From Charina bottae (lineage: Eukaryota > Chordata > Lepidosauria > Squamata > Charinaidae): a stretch of DNA of 64,000 nucleotides. The notes under the pieces are model-generated. The model worked only from the letters and a program-made list of their open reading frames with translations, searched no databases and had not been told where the DNA came from. Positions within the stretch are counted from its first letter, which is position 1. Each line of letters starts with the position of its first letter. Below are positions 33,790 to 44,650 of this stretch, in pieces. Made by a program: the position numbers and the translations under genes. Location of the stretch: contig JALMGJ010000003.1 in assembly GCA_023362775.1 (NCBI GenBank), positions 177,226,274 through 177,290,273 of the forward strand. Reading direction: 5' to 3'.

Positions 33790-35717
33790 GCTCCTTATTT
33801 ATGAAGGGTTTTTTTTGGATCATAGATCCTTTATCAAAGCACTGAAAATTCTTCAGCTTTTGGTTGTACACACTGTAGATTGTATCTATGATTGTGTACA
33901 GCCTGAAGTACTAGTGAATTTTTCAGCTGACAAAGGATCTAGGGCCCAAATAAACCAAATACAAGAGATAATAAATTAATTTAAGAAACACAACAATAAA
34001 TGATGAGTAGTGCTAACAAAGAGACACTTAAGTGTCAAAAGGCATGATCAGGCTATGGACTTAGAAAGAGCAATCACAGAAACAGAAACAGACTTCTGCA
34101 TTGGCTCCATCCAGGTAACTTATTTTAAACAAAATAGAGAATTCTATCCTTATTGGGAGAAAAATTGCTATATACATGAAGCCCACTTCTCCACACAGGT
34201 AATTTGAATCAGAAGAGGCATGGAGTTTATTTTTGTTGCATTAAAGTGTGATCAACAGTAGTACAACACAAGGAGAATGGTACTGGAAAATCTGTAATAT
34301 TCTTTTGAGATCTCAAGCAGAAATGGGGATGGAGGAGTTATATATACCAACTGTGCTGAAAGGAACTCATATAATTTACAACCCACTAAACATGCAAGCT
34401 CACTCTTCTTCCAACACTTCCTGTTTTGTTTGGAAGTCTTGCAAAAGACATGGTTCAAAAGCTCTTCCTCTGCATTTAATATCCATACAGTTTACTGGAA
34501 ATCCACTGGTTATTCTTTATTGCTTAATTTAAAAAGAAGCAATGTGAGTACCAGACTTTCCAAGCAGACAAAGAAATATGCTGACTTGTTACACTGACTC
34601 TCAGTGGTGGTCAGCTCTGGCAGTCTGAGAACAATCAGATCAGACCAGAAAGCATCAAAGCCCTGCCAGATGTCCATCTCTCTAACAAAGAAGAAAGAAA
34701 ACAAACAAACAAACAAAATTAAGCCAGTAGGGAAGGTATAATTTTCATACACCCAACAAAGGAGCTAGAAAACTGACACTACAAAGGCGGTCCTAGAGTA
34801 AATTATCACTTAGGTTTATAAAAGTAAATAAGCAGGAAGACTATCATCTCCAAGAAGACAGGGCAGTTATAAACATTTCAGTTTTGATCCAGCAGTATCA
34901 CACCGCCAAATACGACACTGTTAGGTCCTACTGCTAGCTGAGATATGGCAGACGAGGCTATAAAAACATTAATTATTTAATGTTTAATATCTTTCTACAC
35001 CTATCTCCTGATCAGTTTGAGTTTCTTCCTACAAGAAAGATGGTAGATTCAGTTAAAAGGCTACTAAATGTCCTAAGTATACTAACACACTCATTCTGTT
35101 TTTAGATGCTTTCCAAAGCATAAATTAGAGTGGAAAGTAAATTTCTTGTTTAAATTGTTATTGAAAATGGGGTTTGGAAATATAGTAAAACCTTGATACT
35201 CCAGACCTCTATTCAGTGGTGTTCAGATTTAAGCAACAACATTTTATTTCAGACTTCCAAAGCTATCCAGACAACTGATATAATTTACATCATTTGCGTC
35301 AAATGATATAATTAAGTAATTATTTTTCAGTTAGGTAATTGCTCAAACGACACAAATGGAAATCAAGTCAGTTGTGTAAATTCAAATGTAATGGACATTG
35401 GGGTTTAACAGAAAGCCCTTCCCCCAAATGGTTTGTTAAACTAAAGTTTTACTTATGTTCATTTCTATAATTAATTCATGCACCTGCTGGTAGAAGGGTA
35501 TTAGTAGCATATGGATTCTTGCAAGCAACAAATGTTTGTTGAAAGAAGCAAAAGTCACTGTGCGTAAGATTATGCATCTGCCAATTCATCATATGGAAGG
35601 GAGAGCTGACTATGTCAGGAGAAATATAAAAGTAAGTTGAATGCAGTGGGAATGGGTTACTTAAGAAGTGTGTGATTTAAAAAAGTTCAAGAATGAATGA
35701 GCACTATACTTATATGA
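33790..35717. other. No recognisable feature
   Basis: Single-copy-looking AT-rich sequence with one short (AAAC)n at 34700-34717. Confidence 0.55.
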
Positions 35718-36057
35718 ACTCAACCGCCCAGGGTCCGACCCTCTTTGAGGGGGAGATGGGCGGTGATAAAAATTTGATCAATAAAATAAAATAATAAATA
35801 AAATAAATAAAATAAATAAAATAAAATAAAATAAAATAAAATAAAATAATAAAATAAAAAAATAAAATAAAAAAATAAAATAAAATAAAATAAATAATAA
35901 AATAAAATAAAATAAAATAAAATAAAATAAAATAAATAAAATAAAATAATAAAATAAAATAAAATAATAAATAAAATAAAATAAAATAAAATAAAATAAA
36001 ATAAAATAAAATAAAATAAAATAAAATAAAATAAAATAAAATAAAATAAAATAAATA
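35718..36057 (+). mobile_element. L2-type 3' tail followed by long (TAAAA)n array
   Basis: CCGCCCAGGGTCCGACCCTC..GGGCGGTGATAAAAATTTGATC at 35724-35780 is a LINE tail hairpin like that at 43.8 kb. From about 35781 to 36055 it continues as TAAAA/TAA repeats, with a near-pure TAAAA run in the last 90 bp. Confidence 0.65.
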
Positions 36058-36323
36058 CAAAATAAAGAGAACTTGCCAAACAAATATATAAGGAAAAGGA
36101 TGAGAGGCAGAGGAAGACTGGACATTTTGGCTGAAAAGACTTGGTGGGATCCTCACAGAAAAGAGCTGAGAAGTTTAAGGAACAAAAGGCTATGAATTAG
36201 TGTATGGATATGGTGAAAGCAAGGATGATTTACAAGGACAGAAAGATATGGAGAATAGTGAATAGTAATAGTGTAGACAATATTTAGTTATTTGGAGTCC
36301 TTGGTGCTCTCTGAGCCTTGTTG

Positions 36324-36375
36324 TTTTCTTGCAGACGTTTCATTGCCAAGCTAGGCAACATCTTCAGTGCGAAAA
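36324..36375 (-). ncRNA. Hammerhead-ribozyme-like motif in PLE terminal repeat
   Basis: On the minus strand the core box CUGAAGA (36361-36367) is followed by a stem of six pairs (GUUGCC with GGCAAU), then GAAA (36338-36341), a minimal helix III made by ACGU, and the cleavage triplet GUC with C17 at 36334. Helix I forms between GCA (36368-36370) and UGC (36331-36333), continuing after an AA bulge as C-G plus four U-A pairs. All invariant core nucleotides are present. Hammerheads with very short helix III are an established component of PLE terminal repeats. Activity is not shown. Confidence 0.8.
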
Positions 36376-36718
36376 GGGAGTGGAACTTGCTCTCTGTTTA
36401 TATACCCTGGCTTGTCCTGCCTGTGTTGGTGGGGGTGTTGTACTCTCCTTGGTAGTACCTTGATTGGGTTGTTGTTTGCTGCGTGGTTGATTGACTGTGT
36501 TAATAGTTCCTTGAATAGGGTCTATTGTGTTGTTTGATTGCTCCTCCGCTGCTAATCTTGCTGTTAATCTTTGCATATCTGGTTGTTGATTGCTGGCCCA
36601 GAGGTGTTCTGGTCTTCTGGCTTTTCTATTGTCTCTTATGAATGGTATGTAAATGTTGTTTACCTCTATGTGTCTGTTGATGGCTGCTTTGTCTGAGTGT
36701 CAAGCTTCCAGGAATTCT

Positions 36719-37675
36719 CTAGCATTTTTGGATTTGGCTTGGTTTAATATGCTCAGTTTCCCAGTTGAAAGTATGGTTAAGTCTGTCCATGTTTTGTGAG
36801 ATTAAGGAGTTTTCATCATGTCTTCTGACTGCTAGTTGGTGTTCATGGATGCGTTCTGCTAGTCTTCTGCCAGTCTGTCCTACATAGTGGCTGTTACAGT
36901 CCTTACACTGTATGTTGCAGATAACTCCTGTTTTTTCTTCTTGGGCTACTGGGTCTTTTGGTTTACTTACGATGTTCTGAAGGGTTTTGGTTGGTTTGTG
37001 TGCTACAGTGATGCCGTGTGGTTGTAACAGTCTATTAGTAGTTTCTGAGATGTTTCTGATGTATGGCAGTGTAATCCTTTTCATAGCTTCTGTTGGTTTT
37101 GCTGTGTTGGGTTGAGTGGTCAGGCACTTTTTGATAAAGTTGCGTGGATATCCATTTTGCTGGAAGATGCTATATAAGTGGTCTGTTTCCTTTTTCTGGT
37201 GTTCTGGGTTGCTGCAGTGTGTTTGTGCTTGTCTGAATAGTGTTCTTACACAGCTCCTCTTGTGTGAGGTAGGGTTATTGCTTTGGTAGTGGAGCACTTG
37301 GTTAGTGTGGGTAGATTTCCGGTAGACTTGTGTTTCTAGAATGCCATCATTTCCTCTACTGATGAGGATGTCCAAGAAGGGTAGTGTGTTGTTGTTTTCT
37401 TCTTCCCTTGTGAATTTTATTCCTTTGAAGATGTTGTTGATGGCTTCATGTGTTTCCTCCAGTTGATCCTTTTTTATTATGACGAAGGTGTCATCTACAT
37501 ACCAGATCCATACTTTGGGTTGTATGTGTGGGAGTGCTATCCTTTCTAGACGTTGCATTACTATCTCTGCTATGAGTCCTGAGAGTGGTGATCCCATAGG
37601 TGTTCCTTTGATTTGTTGGTATATTTGTCCATCAAACTGAAAGTAGGTGGTGAGGCAGAGGTTGATGAATATATA
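36719..37675 (-). CDS. PLE reverse transcriptase plus GIY-YIG endonuclease, N-terminally truncated
   Basis: The frame is open from the inversion junction near 37675 to a TAG stop at 36719. An internal ATG gives 292 codons, but upstream in-frame sequence (..QIYQQIKGTPMGSPLSG..) shows the protein once extended further. Visible motifs are the GTPMGSPLS block of the RT and the catalytic YVDD about 33 residues after the internal Met. There is then a linker rich in His, Lys and Thr. The C-terminal GIY-YIG nuclease contains a C-x2-C pair (IQCKDC) followed by HYVGQTGRRLAERIHEH. RT fingers N-terminal to GTPMGS are missing, so this copy cannot be autonomous, although the remaining frame has no stop. 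PLEs use the nuclease to nick DNA and prime reverse transcription. Confidence 0.92.
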   Translation of the reverse strand, partial: YIFINLCLTTYFQFDGQIYQQIKGTPMGSPLSGLIAEIVMQRLERIALPHIQPKVWIWYVDDTFVIIKKDQLEETHEAINNIFKGIKFTREEENNNTLPFLDILISRGNDGILETQVYRKSTHTNQVLHYQSNNPTSHKRSCVRTLFRQAQTHCSNPEHQKKETDHLYSIFQQNGYPRNFIKKCLTTQPNTAKPTEAMKRITLPYIRNISETTNRLLQPHGITVAHKPTKTLQNIVSKPKDPVAQEEKTGVICNIQCKDCNSHYVGQTGRRLAERIHEHQLAVRRHDENSLISQNMDRLNHTFNWETEHIKPSQIQKC

Positions 37676-37716
37676 TGAAGATGTTGCCTAGCTTGGCAAT
37701 GAAACGTCTGCAAGAA
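37675..37716 (+). ncRNA. Defective hammerhead remnant in the inverted PLE terminal repeat
   Basis: On the plus strand UGAAGA, the GUUGCC/GGCAAU hairpin and GAAACGUCUGC are all present. The inversion junction falls exactly at the core, so C3 is replaced by A and the 5' helix I strand is absent. It should be inactive. Confidence 0.7.
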
Positions 37717-37794
37717 AACTACAAGGCTCAGAGAGCACCAAGGACTCCACAGTTCAATCCTGAGCTACAAATATTCTCTTCGAATATTTAGTTA

Positions 37795-39508
37795 ATTTCC
37801 TAGTCTCTTAATTCTTGATTTATTTTGTTTTGCTCACTACTTCTCATTCTTTTTCTGTGCCGTCCATGGTAACACTGTTTACCATGAAAAGGCAGGGATG
37901 ATGGAATATATGTATGTAAAAAGCTCATTAGTAGGGATATACAAAATGTTTTGAATTCAAAACCTTCTGAGTTTGAAACAGGCTGCTCCAATTTATTTGT
38001 TTGTTTGTTTCTCTGTCTACAATAATGTTACATGTCATTATTCTACTCTCTGGAAGAACAGAGCATTGTAGCCATGCCTAACCTGAAGTTTCACAGGTCA
38101 GAATGGCCCAAACTGAATTTGGCACAACTGTTGTGTTCTCAAAACCTTTTACACAGCCCTCATATTTAGCATCAATGAACATAGTTTTTTTTTCAAATAA
38201 AGTAGCCACTCTCTTCTATTTTGTTTGATCTTATTACACAGAAACATTAGCATATAATATCAGAAATAACAAGACTATTCAAGGTCTTAATATAAAAACA
38301 TTACAGCATGTACTTAATCTGTTTGCAGATGATATATCCATTTTAAAAATCCAGTAAAGAACTCAACTATGATTTTAGATCAATAAATGATTTGTATTTA
38401 GGAATTAACTCTGATAAACCATCTGCTATGTTAATTAATAGCAATAAAGAATCAAGAGGAATTTTTAAATTTCATACACTATCCGTGTTGGCCTTATATA
38501 TTTAGGAATAATTTATTACAAAGTACCGGCACCAATTAAGGAAACACTTCAGCACAAGATTAAACCAGAACTTAAGTAATGGAGACATGTTTAATTATCA
38601 CAGTTTGGTGCATTTCAAATGACTATTCTTCCAGATGTTTTATTTTTTATTCAAACACTCCCTATTCCATTGCTAATTACTTGGTTTCATATACAATGAT
38701 TCTTCCCCCTTCACTATAACTGTAAAATTACTAGAATGATGCAAATTACAGTGCACACAATGATAGAAAGAAAAATATGTTGATTTAGAGATACCAGATT
38801 TGAAATATTATTTTAATGTATATTTTCCAGCATCCCACACTGCTGCTGGGAGTTAAAGTTCGGCAACATTTGGAGGGCCATATGTTTTCCCTGACCTTGA
38901 TTTAAGGCTTTAACTCCTTCCCAGTTTCTGTTGTTCTTCCAATCTCACCCTCCTCGGCAGCTTTGTAACTGCTCTTCACAACTATTACCCTAGTTTTTGA
39001 AGCAACTGTTTCTAAAGTAGTGAATCCTATACCTAAATAGTCCCTGCAAGAAAAGACAGTCCACAGCTTCCTTAGGCAGCTTATTTGAGTGTCGTTTGTT
39101 CTTCTTCATATTATACCAGAGTCCCTGCAGTTGGCCAGGTGATGAAACATCCAGCTTTTTCTTATTTATTCTTATATGGCACAGATCCTTCATAATCTAC
39201 GCACTTTTTCCCAATCTTTTCTATACTAGCTGGGAAATCTTAGCGACTGTCACGCAGTGCAACTGCACAATGCTGGGTTCGGTAGAGTAAATCTAAATAA
39301 TATCTCACCTGTGCTGTAGAAGAATATTTTTTCCCAAGTCATTACATTGCCTCTTTCACATGAAGGCCGGGAGCTGTCCAGCAGTCTTCCACCCAACGTA
39401 TCAGGAATGCATCAAAAGGAAATATACATATGTACTAATCTATAGAAGTAATACTGTGCTAAGGTTCAGCATCACAGGACCAGGGATTCCCATTGTGTGG
39501 AAGAGTTA
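37795..39508. other. No recognisable gene
   Basis: AT-rich. A weak RT-like trace (CTGTTTGCAGATGATATATCC near 38320, i.e. LFADDIS) suggests a very old LINE remnant. A hAT-like arm is at 38835-38880. Confidence 0.45.
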
Positions 39509-39510
39509 TA

Positions 39511-39738
39511 CAGGTAGTCCTTGTTTAAAAACCACAATTAGGACTGGCAACTCAGTCATTAAGCAAAACGGTAGCTAAGTGAAAGCACAACTGTGCTTAC
39601 AATCTTACTTCAGCTTTCCTTTGCTTTACAGACCTGTGAAAGTGTAAATATGAGGACTGGTCACAAAGTTACTTTTTCATCACTGTTGTAACTGCGAATG
39701 GTCACTAAACGAGGCAGCCACTAAACAAGGACTACCTC
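39511..39738 (+). mobile_element. TA-flanked MITE, complete 228-bp copy
   Basis: CAGGTAGTCCTTGTTTAAAA and AACAAGGACTACCTC form terminal inverted repeats, with TA on both sides (39509-39510 and 39739-39740). The interior has degraded CACTAAACGAGG- and AACTGCGAATGGTCAC-type segments typical of the family. It is much shorter than the 4.3-kb copy. Confidence 0.8.
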
Positions 39739-39740
39739 TA

Positions 39741-40979
39741 TACACTTGTACATCAAGTGTATGTACACAAACAATTTCAATTAGTTTTAAACATGTGAGG
39801 GTGGTGGATACTGGAGTGGGAATATGGAGCTAATCCATGTAGCTCCTTTACCTCCCTTATGCATTTTTTTTCCTGCAAATGCTGAAAGTCTTGTGAGAAC
39901 CCCTCATATTTTCCTATAATGAATTCATAAAAAATGGAAATCTCTCTTGAGTTGAGTAAATGCTGGTGACTTTATGGAATGTTCATATAGTTTCCTTGGC
40001 AACAATATGGAAATAGCTGCCACTGTTTTCATCCCACCTTTTTAAAAAAGACTTCCTAGTGTAATCTAGCGCTTAGGTATGGTGGTTTCCTATCCAAACA
40101 AAGCCATGTCTAATCCTGCTTAATTTTTTGAGAACAGCCAAGGATGGCCAGGTGCTATACACAAAGGAGATTCTTACCCCTACAGAACACTGCTGAGAAC
40201 CTCCAGGTTACTATCTTTTGCAATTTTTTCCAGTAATTTTCCATATACACTATAGCAAGTTTATATAAGACCACATTTTTTGAAGTTTCCTATGAGGATG
40301 ATTTATGACCAACTGCATTCCACTTGTCCACTAAACATGACATTTTAAATACAAACAGCATCAGATTAGCCTGGCAGGGTTGGCAAAAAATGTAATACAA
40401 AATATAAACAACAACATTGTTTTGTAGCATTCCTGTGAAATTCTGGAGGTAGCAAATAAAAATACAGTATCCCAAACTAAGGCATCCATTTGTGTTAATG
40501 GCGAAAGTAAGATGAGAGCAACTGTTCATTCCTCTTGAAGCATGCTCTGAGAGCACAGTTTAAAATATAAATGAATAAAAATCTGCCTTGGGATTCTGGA
40601 AGCTCACTAGGAATACGTAAAAGCGGGAGGTGAAGCCAGCAATTCTTGGCCTGCTGACACAGCCATAGTAGGGTAATTCTTATTTGCTGCAGCTCAGAGG
40701 GATATTCAGTTACAGTGGAGAAATCATAACAAAGACAGGAAACAGATCAGCACTCTCTGGTTTAACGCCCTCCCTGGGGACCTTGTTTCTAAACTGCAGA
40801 TGTTCTTAACCTTGTCTTAAAACGCAGTTGTATCACATACCCCAGCCTGATGAAGTTAAGGATAGTATATAAACCGAAACAATTCAAGTCAGAGCAGAGA
40901 GGGTGGCTTTCTTATATGCCAGTTGGAGCAGCTGATCTTTTAAAAAATATTGTCTATCAATGAGCACTGTATGTATGTA

Positions 40980-41019
<40 letters not shown>

Positions 41020-41589
41020 CACACACACACACACATACACATATATGTATATACAGTACACACACACACACACACACACTATACATTATTAAGGAAAATG
41101 TCCAAAATGCCAATATACTGTATATATACTTTGCAATAATGAAAAGAAAAAAAAACTCAGCAACATTTTGCCTGGAAACAGCAATCTGTTGCTTTTTGTC
41201 ATTTCTCGAGAAATGATTTTCAAATGAAGGGAAGCATTAGACTCCTCCACCAACCACAACGGTTTCTACGACTGCAGCTTGTCTCTGCTCTGTTGCCCTT
41301 TGTTCTTCAGTTTTGCTGTCCTCAGCAGTATACACATCAAACGCAGGACAGGAAAATAATACTGTCTTCATTCTGTTTTATTAAACCTAGTGTCAACAAA
41401 ACCTGAATGTTGATGATTGAGTTAAGCGTATTCTAGCAGGGAGATATAGGCAGCCCTTTTATGAACTAGAATAACACTGAAGTTCTGGAAGTATTTACTT
41501 ATAAATAATTTTAGCCAACTTATATAAACATTTGTCAGATTCCATCAAGGAATTTGCATGTGAAATTTGCATTCCATGGGGGATTTCTA
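39741..41589. other. No recognisable gene; contains the TG/CA array
   Basis: Apart from the dinucleotide array at 41.0 kb, nothing is identifiable. Confidence 0.55.
40970..41080. repeat. (TG)n-(CA)n compound, self-complementary
   Basis: A TG run of about 32 bp (40984-41015) is followed by TATA, then CA runs (about 41018-41035 and 41058-41079). The TG and CA arms can pair with each other. Confidence 0.92.
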
Positions 41590-42590
41590 CTGAAGCGTGC
41601 CACTTGCAGGCTTGATCCAACTCTCCTGGCCCCTACATAGAGCTGGCAAGCCTGTGACTTGCTGGATCCAGGAAGTTGTCAATGCCTCACTATGGAATGG
41701 ATGATGCCAGCAGCTTTGAAGGAGGCTGTGAGGCGCCCCCTCCTTTAGAGTTCTCCTTGGATCCAGTAGTGTTTGATAACTGTGGCCCACTACTCCAGTC
41801 TTTTGGGGAAGGTCACTAAGCATGTGGTGGAAATTGATTCAGCTGCAGAGCATCCTAAAGGAAGTGGACTATCTTAACCTTTTCCATGAGGTTCAGGCCT
41901 AGGCCTAGGATGAAGACAGCTTTGACTGCTCTAGTTGATGACATTTATCAAGACCTTGATGGGCTCCTATACTTGGTCTTATTGGACCTCCCAGAGATTT
42001 TTGATACCATCTACTATAGATACCACCCATTATAGTTCCTGCAAGGTCTGTGGATTGGAGGCTCTATTTTGCAGCAGTTCTGGTACTAACTCAGTGGGTG
42101 GTTCCAAATATCAGCGGTGAGAAAGAGATTGGTCCAGTGTCTTCCTTCCTGTGAAGTGATTGGGGATCAGTTTTCTCTCCCTTACTGTTTAGTATCTGTA
42201 TGAAGCAACTGGGAAAGTTCATATGGAAGTTCAGGCTGCAATACTATCAGTATTGCCACTCCGTGCCCAGCTGGAGATCCCATCCCATCAAAGTCTTGTC
42301 TGGATGTTTGGAGGCTGTTGAGGCCTGGATGGGAGGAAGCAAGCTAAAGTTGAACCTAAGTAAGATGGAATTGTGGTTTGTACATTGTGGTTCTCTGCCA
42401 GCTCTCAAAGGGGTGGCACTGCCTCCAAGGAAGCAGTAGAGGCTGTGCCAGAAAGGCTTTTGTTCTGCTGGTGGACCAATTGTGGCCCTTCTGGAATTGG
42501 GAGGACTTCTGCAATGCACTCAACATGAGGCTGTGTTGGACACTACCTGGGAACTGCAGTAGGTCCAAAATACAGTGGCCCATTTGATGC
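41590..42590 (+). mobile_element. L2-clade LINE RT fragment, old
   Basis: Plus-strand L2 RT is detectable through many stops. It opens with a WIQ.VVNASLW-type entry near 41670 and has SPLLFSICMKQLGK near 42175-42215. A thumb-like SKLKLNLSKMELWFV lies at about 42330-42380 and the QVQNT-type segment near 42560. It is much more decayed than the L2 that follows. Confidence 0.75.
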
Positions 42591-42642
42591 ACAACATTAT
42601 AATCACATTATAATCACATTATACCTTGCGCAACTTCGTGTT

Positions 42643-43212
42643 GTGCGCCAGTTACGCCCGTTCCTGGATCGGCAGGTCCTTCGAACAGTCACTCATGCCC
42701 TTGTTATCTCCCATATAGATTATTGCAACGCACTCTACAAGGGGCTACCCTTGAAGAGTATCCGGAAGCTACAGCTGGTCCAGAATGCGGCCGCACGAGC
42801 TATTGTTGGTGCCCCTAGATCGGCACACATAACACCCTTGTTGCGCGAGCTGCAATGGGTACCAGTTTGCTTCTGGGTCCAATTCAAGGTGTTGGTTATC
42901 ACCTTTAAAGCCCTACATGGCATGGGGCCAGGTTACCTGAGGGACCGCCTCGTCCCCAATACATCAACCCGTCCCACCCGATCGTGCAGAGAGGGCATGT
43001 TGCGGACCCTGTATGTAAGAGAATTTCATTTGATGGGGTCCAGGAGGTGGGCCTTCTCTGTAGTAGCCCCCGCACTTTGGAACATCCTGCCCCCGGAGGT
43101 GAGGTTAGCCCCATCGCTCCTGACCTTCCGAAGGAACCTGAAAACTTGGCTCTGCCACCTTGCTTGGGGCAGGGAAGGGAATAGTTACTCCTGGGGATGG
43201 CTAGTGCCTTAG
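42643..43212 (+). CDS. L2 reverse transcriptase C-terminus, open frame of 189 codons
   Basis: This is the best-preserved L2 coding piece here. It runs LRPFLDRQVLRTVTHALVIS, IDYCNALYKGLPLKSIRKLQ, SAHITPLLRELQWVPVCFWV, KALHGMGPGYLRDRL and APALWNILPPEVRLAPSLL, then LKTWLCHLAW and a stop. The catalytic palm is absent because of 5' truncation. Few disabling changes suggest it is younger than the neighbouring L2 at 41.6 kb. Confidence 0.85.
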   Translation: MRQLRPFLDRQVLRTVTHALVISHIDYCNALYKGLPLKSIRKLQLVQNAAARAIVGAPRSAHITPLLRELQWVPVCFWVQFKVLVITFKALHGMGPGYLRDRLVPNTSTRPTRSCREGMLRTLYVREFHLMGSRRWAFSVVAPALWNILPPEVRLAPSLLTFRRNLKTWLCHLAWGREGNSYSWGWLVP

Positions 43213-43276
43213 AATGCTCCTCACACACATGGACTGTATTAGATCTTTCTGCCACTTGGATTTTACTCTTATGTTA

Positions 43277-43365
43277 TTTATTTATTTATTTATCGTATTT
43301 ATACCCCGCCTATCCCCTCCCTAATGGAGGACTCTAGGCGGCTTACATAAATTCATATATTTATA

Positions 43366-43407
<42 letters not shown>

Positions 43408-43733
43408 ATGTTACCGCACGTTAGGGAGGCGGTGAGGGAACCGACTCTTCTTCCGCAGGTATCGGACTACATGCCCCAGAATACCTCGCTTCCGAGCCGG
43501 CTGCTGATGTCCTGGAAGTTGTCATTTCGGGATCTGCCGTCCTCCACCGCTGTCCACGGGAATCGCCAGGTCTTCTTCGGTCCGAGGGCGACCCTCCGAA
43601 AGGACGCCAGCAAATTTTCCCATGTAAGTGGTACCCATTTATCTACTTGCCTTAGCTTTCGAACTGTTGGGTTGACAGGAGCTGGGGCAAGTGGCGAGAG
43701 CTCACCTCGCCACGCGGATTCGAAATATATAAC
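43277..43733 (-). mobile_element. Composite tRNA SINE with L2-like tail, nested in L2
   Basis: Reverse copy of the 13.5-kb composite. It opens with TTATTTATCG and ATACCCCGCCTATCCCCTCC. After a (TA)n run of about 36 bp comes the CpG-rich middle (GGACTACATGCCCCAGAATA). The body TTCGAACTGTTGGGTTGACA ends at CGCGGATTCGAA, so the tRNA A box is missing. It interrupts an L2 3' UTR. Confidence 0.82.
43369..43405. repeat. (TA)n run inside the composite SINE
   Basis: About 18 TA units lie within the minus-strand composite SINE, at the position where the 13.5-kb copy has only short AT-rich sequence. Confidence 0.92.
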
Positions 43734-43885
43734 TATTTAATAGCTGTATTTATATTTTATATACTGTTCTTGTATTTTATGGTTATTGTTTTAAGAAATC
43801 ATTTTATTGTAAACCACCCAGAGTCCCTCCTGAGGAGGCAGATGGGTGGTGACAAAAATTTAATAAATAAATAAATAATAAATAA

Positions 43886-44395
43886 ATACCTATCTTGCAT
43901 GTCCTGGGTTGGTTACCAACAGACTTCTGGATACAATTCAAAGTGCCAATGTTGACTTATATAGCCCTATTTTGCTTGGCACCAAAATATCTTCAGGGCT
44001 GCCTTCTGCACCCCAAATCAACATGTCCAAGGAGATCATTTCGGGAGAATCTGCTGTGGGTGGCCCATTTCCAAGAGGTACGGTGGGCTAAGGCCAGAAA
44101 ACCCTGCTTCTCTGCCATTGCACCTACTGTATATTCCGGAACAACTCAACCTTGAAGCTAGGTTGGCCTGTTTAGTAATGGCTTTCCTGAAGTTGATGAA
44201 AATTGATCATTTACAATCACTTTATTATCTTTGTTGTTTGCACATTGCTACATTATGTTAGTTCTATTGCTATTATGTTATTTTTTCTTGTGTATTGGGG
44301 ATTTATGTACCATGGACTTTTTATTGTATTGTATGAATGTTGCAAGCCACCATGAGTCCAAAGGGAGTTAACTGCACACACATTTAATAAATAGT
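43886..44395 (+). mobile_element. L2-clade LINE fragment, decayed
   Basis: The sequence reads as a frameshifted version of the L2 C-terminus (GWLPTDFWIQFKVPMLTYIAL). It ends in a 3' UTR with GCAAGCCACCATGAGTCCAAA and TTTAATAAATAG. It lies directly after the tail of the preceding L2, which suggests insertion into or next to that tail. Confidence 0.75.
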
Positions 44396-44479
44396 AATTT
44401 CGCAAAACCAGTTAAAATCACTATTGACTATTTATTTTATTATTAGCTGTTAAATGTATACCATGCCATTTCTTTAGGA

Positions 44480-44650
44480 ACTCAAAACAACATTCGGAGA
44501 TCTCCCCATAACAACTCTGTGAGGTAGGTTGGGCTGAGAGGGTATAATTGCCTCAAAGTCACCCAGGGGGCTTCCATAGTTGAGAGTCGACGTGAATGTG
44601 GGGCTCCCTAGGCCTAATCCAATACTTAACTATCACACCATAGTCACAAT
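44480..44650 (-). mobile_element. Old SINE fragment related to type II
   Basis: On plus it contains CCATAACAACTCTGTGAGGTAGG, GGGCTGAGAGGG and AAGTCACCCAGGG. These are antisense body landmarks of the tRNA SINE with many substitutions. Confidence 0.5.

Larger units (their letters stand above)
36291..37782 (-). mobile_element. Penelope-like element (PLE), 5'-truncated insertion with 12-bp target duplication
   Basis: The element is bounded by the identical 12-mer AATATTTAGTTA at 36279-36290 and 37783-37794, so its outer limits are defined. On the minus strand it reads RT-endonuclease coding region, 3' UTR and a terminal repeat (36294 to about 36420). At its 5' side is a short inverted copy of the same terminal repeat (about 37676-37782, plus strand). 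A truncated body joined to an inverted terminal-repeat fragment is a known arrangement for this class. The terminal repeat contains a hammerhead-ribozyme-like fold, listed separately. Confidence 0.9.
42600..43885 (+). mobile_element. L2-clade LINE 3' half, split by a composite SINE
   Basis: Coding sequence runs 42643-43212 and the 3' UTR to about 43272. The UTR resumes at 43734 (ATTTTATGGTTATTG.., CCACCCAGAGTCCCTCCTGAGG) and ends in AATAAATAAATA at 43885. The gap is filled by a minus-strand composite SINE. Confidence 0.85.

Noticed and set aside
35720..36156. Long hydrophobic FILFYFILFYF ORFs at 9.3 and 35.8 kb, resembling membrane proteins.
   Set aside because: Pure translation of (TAAAA)n arrays.
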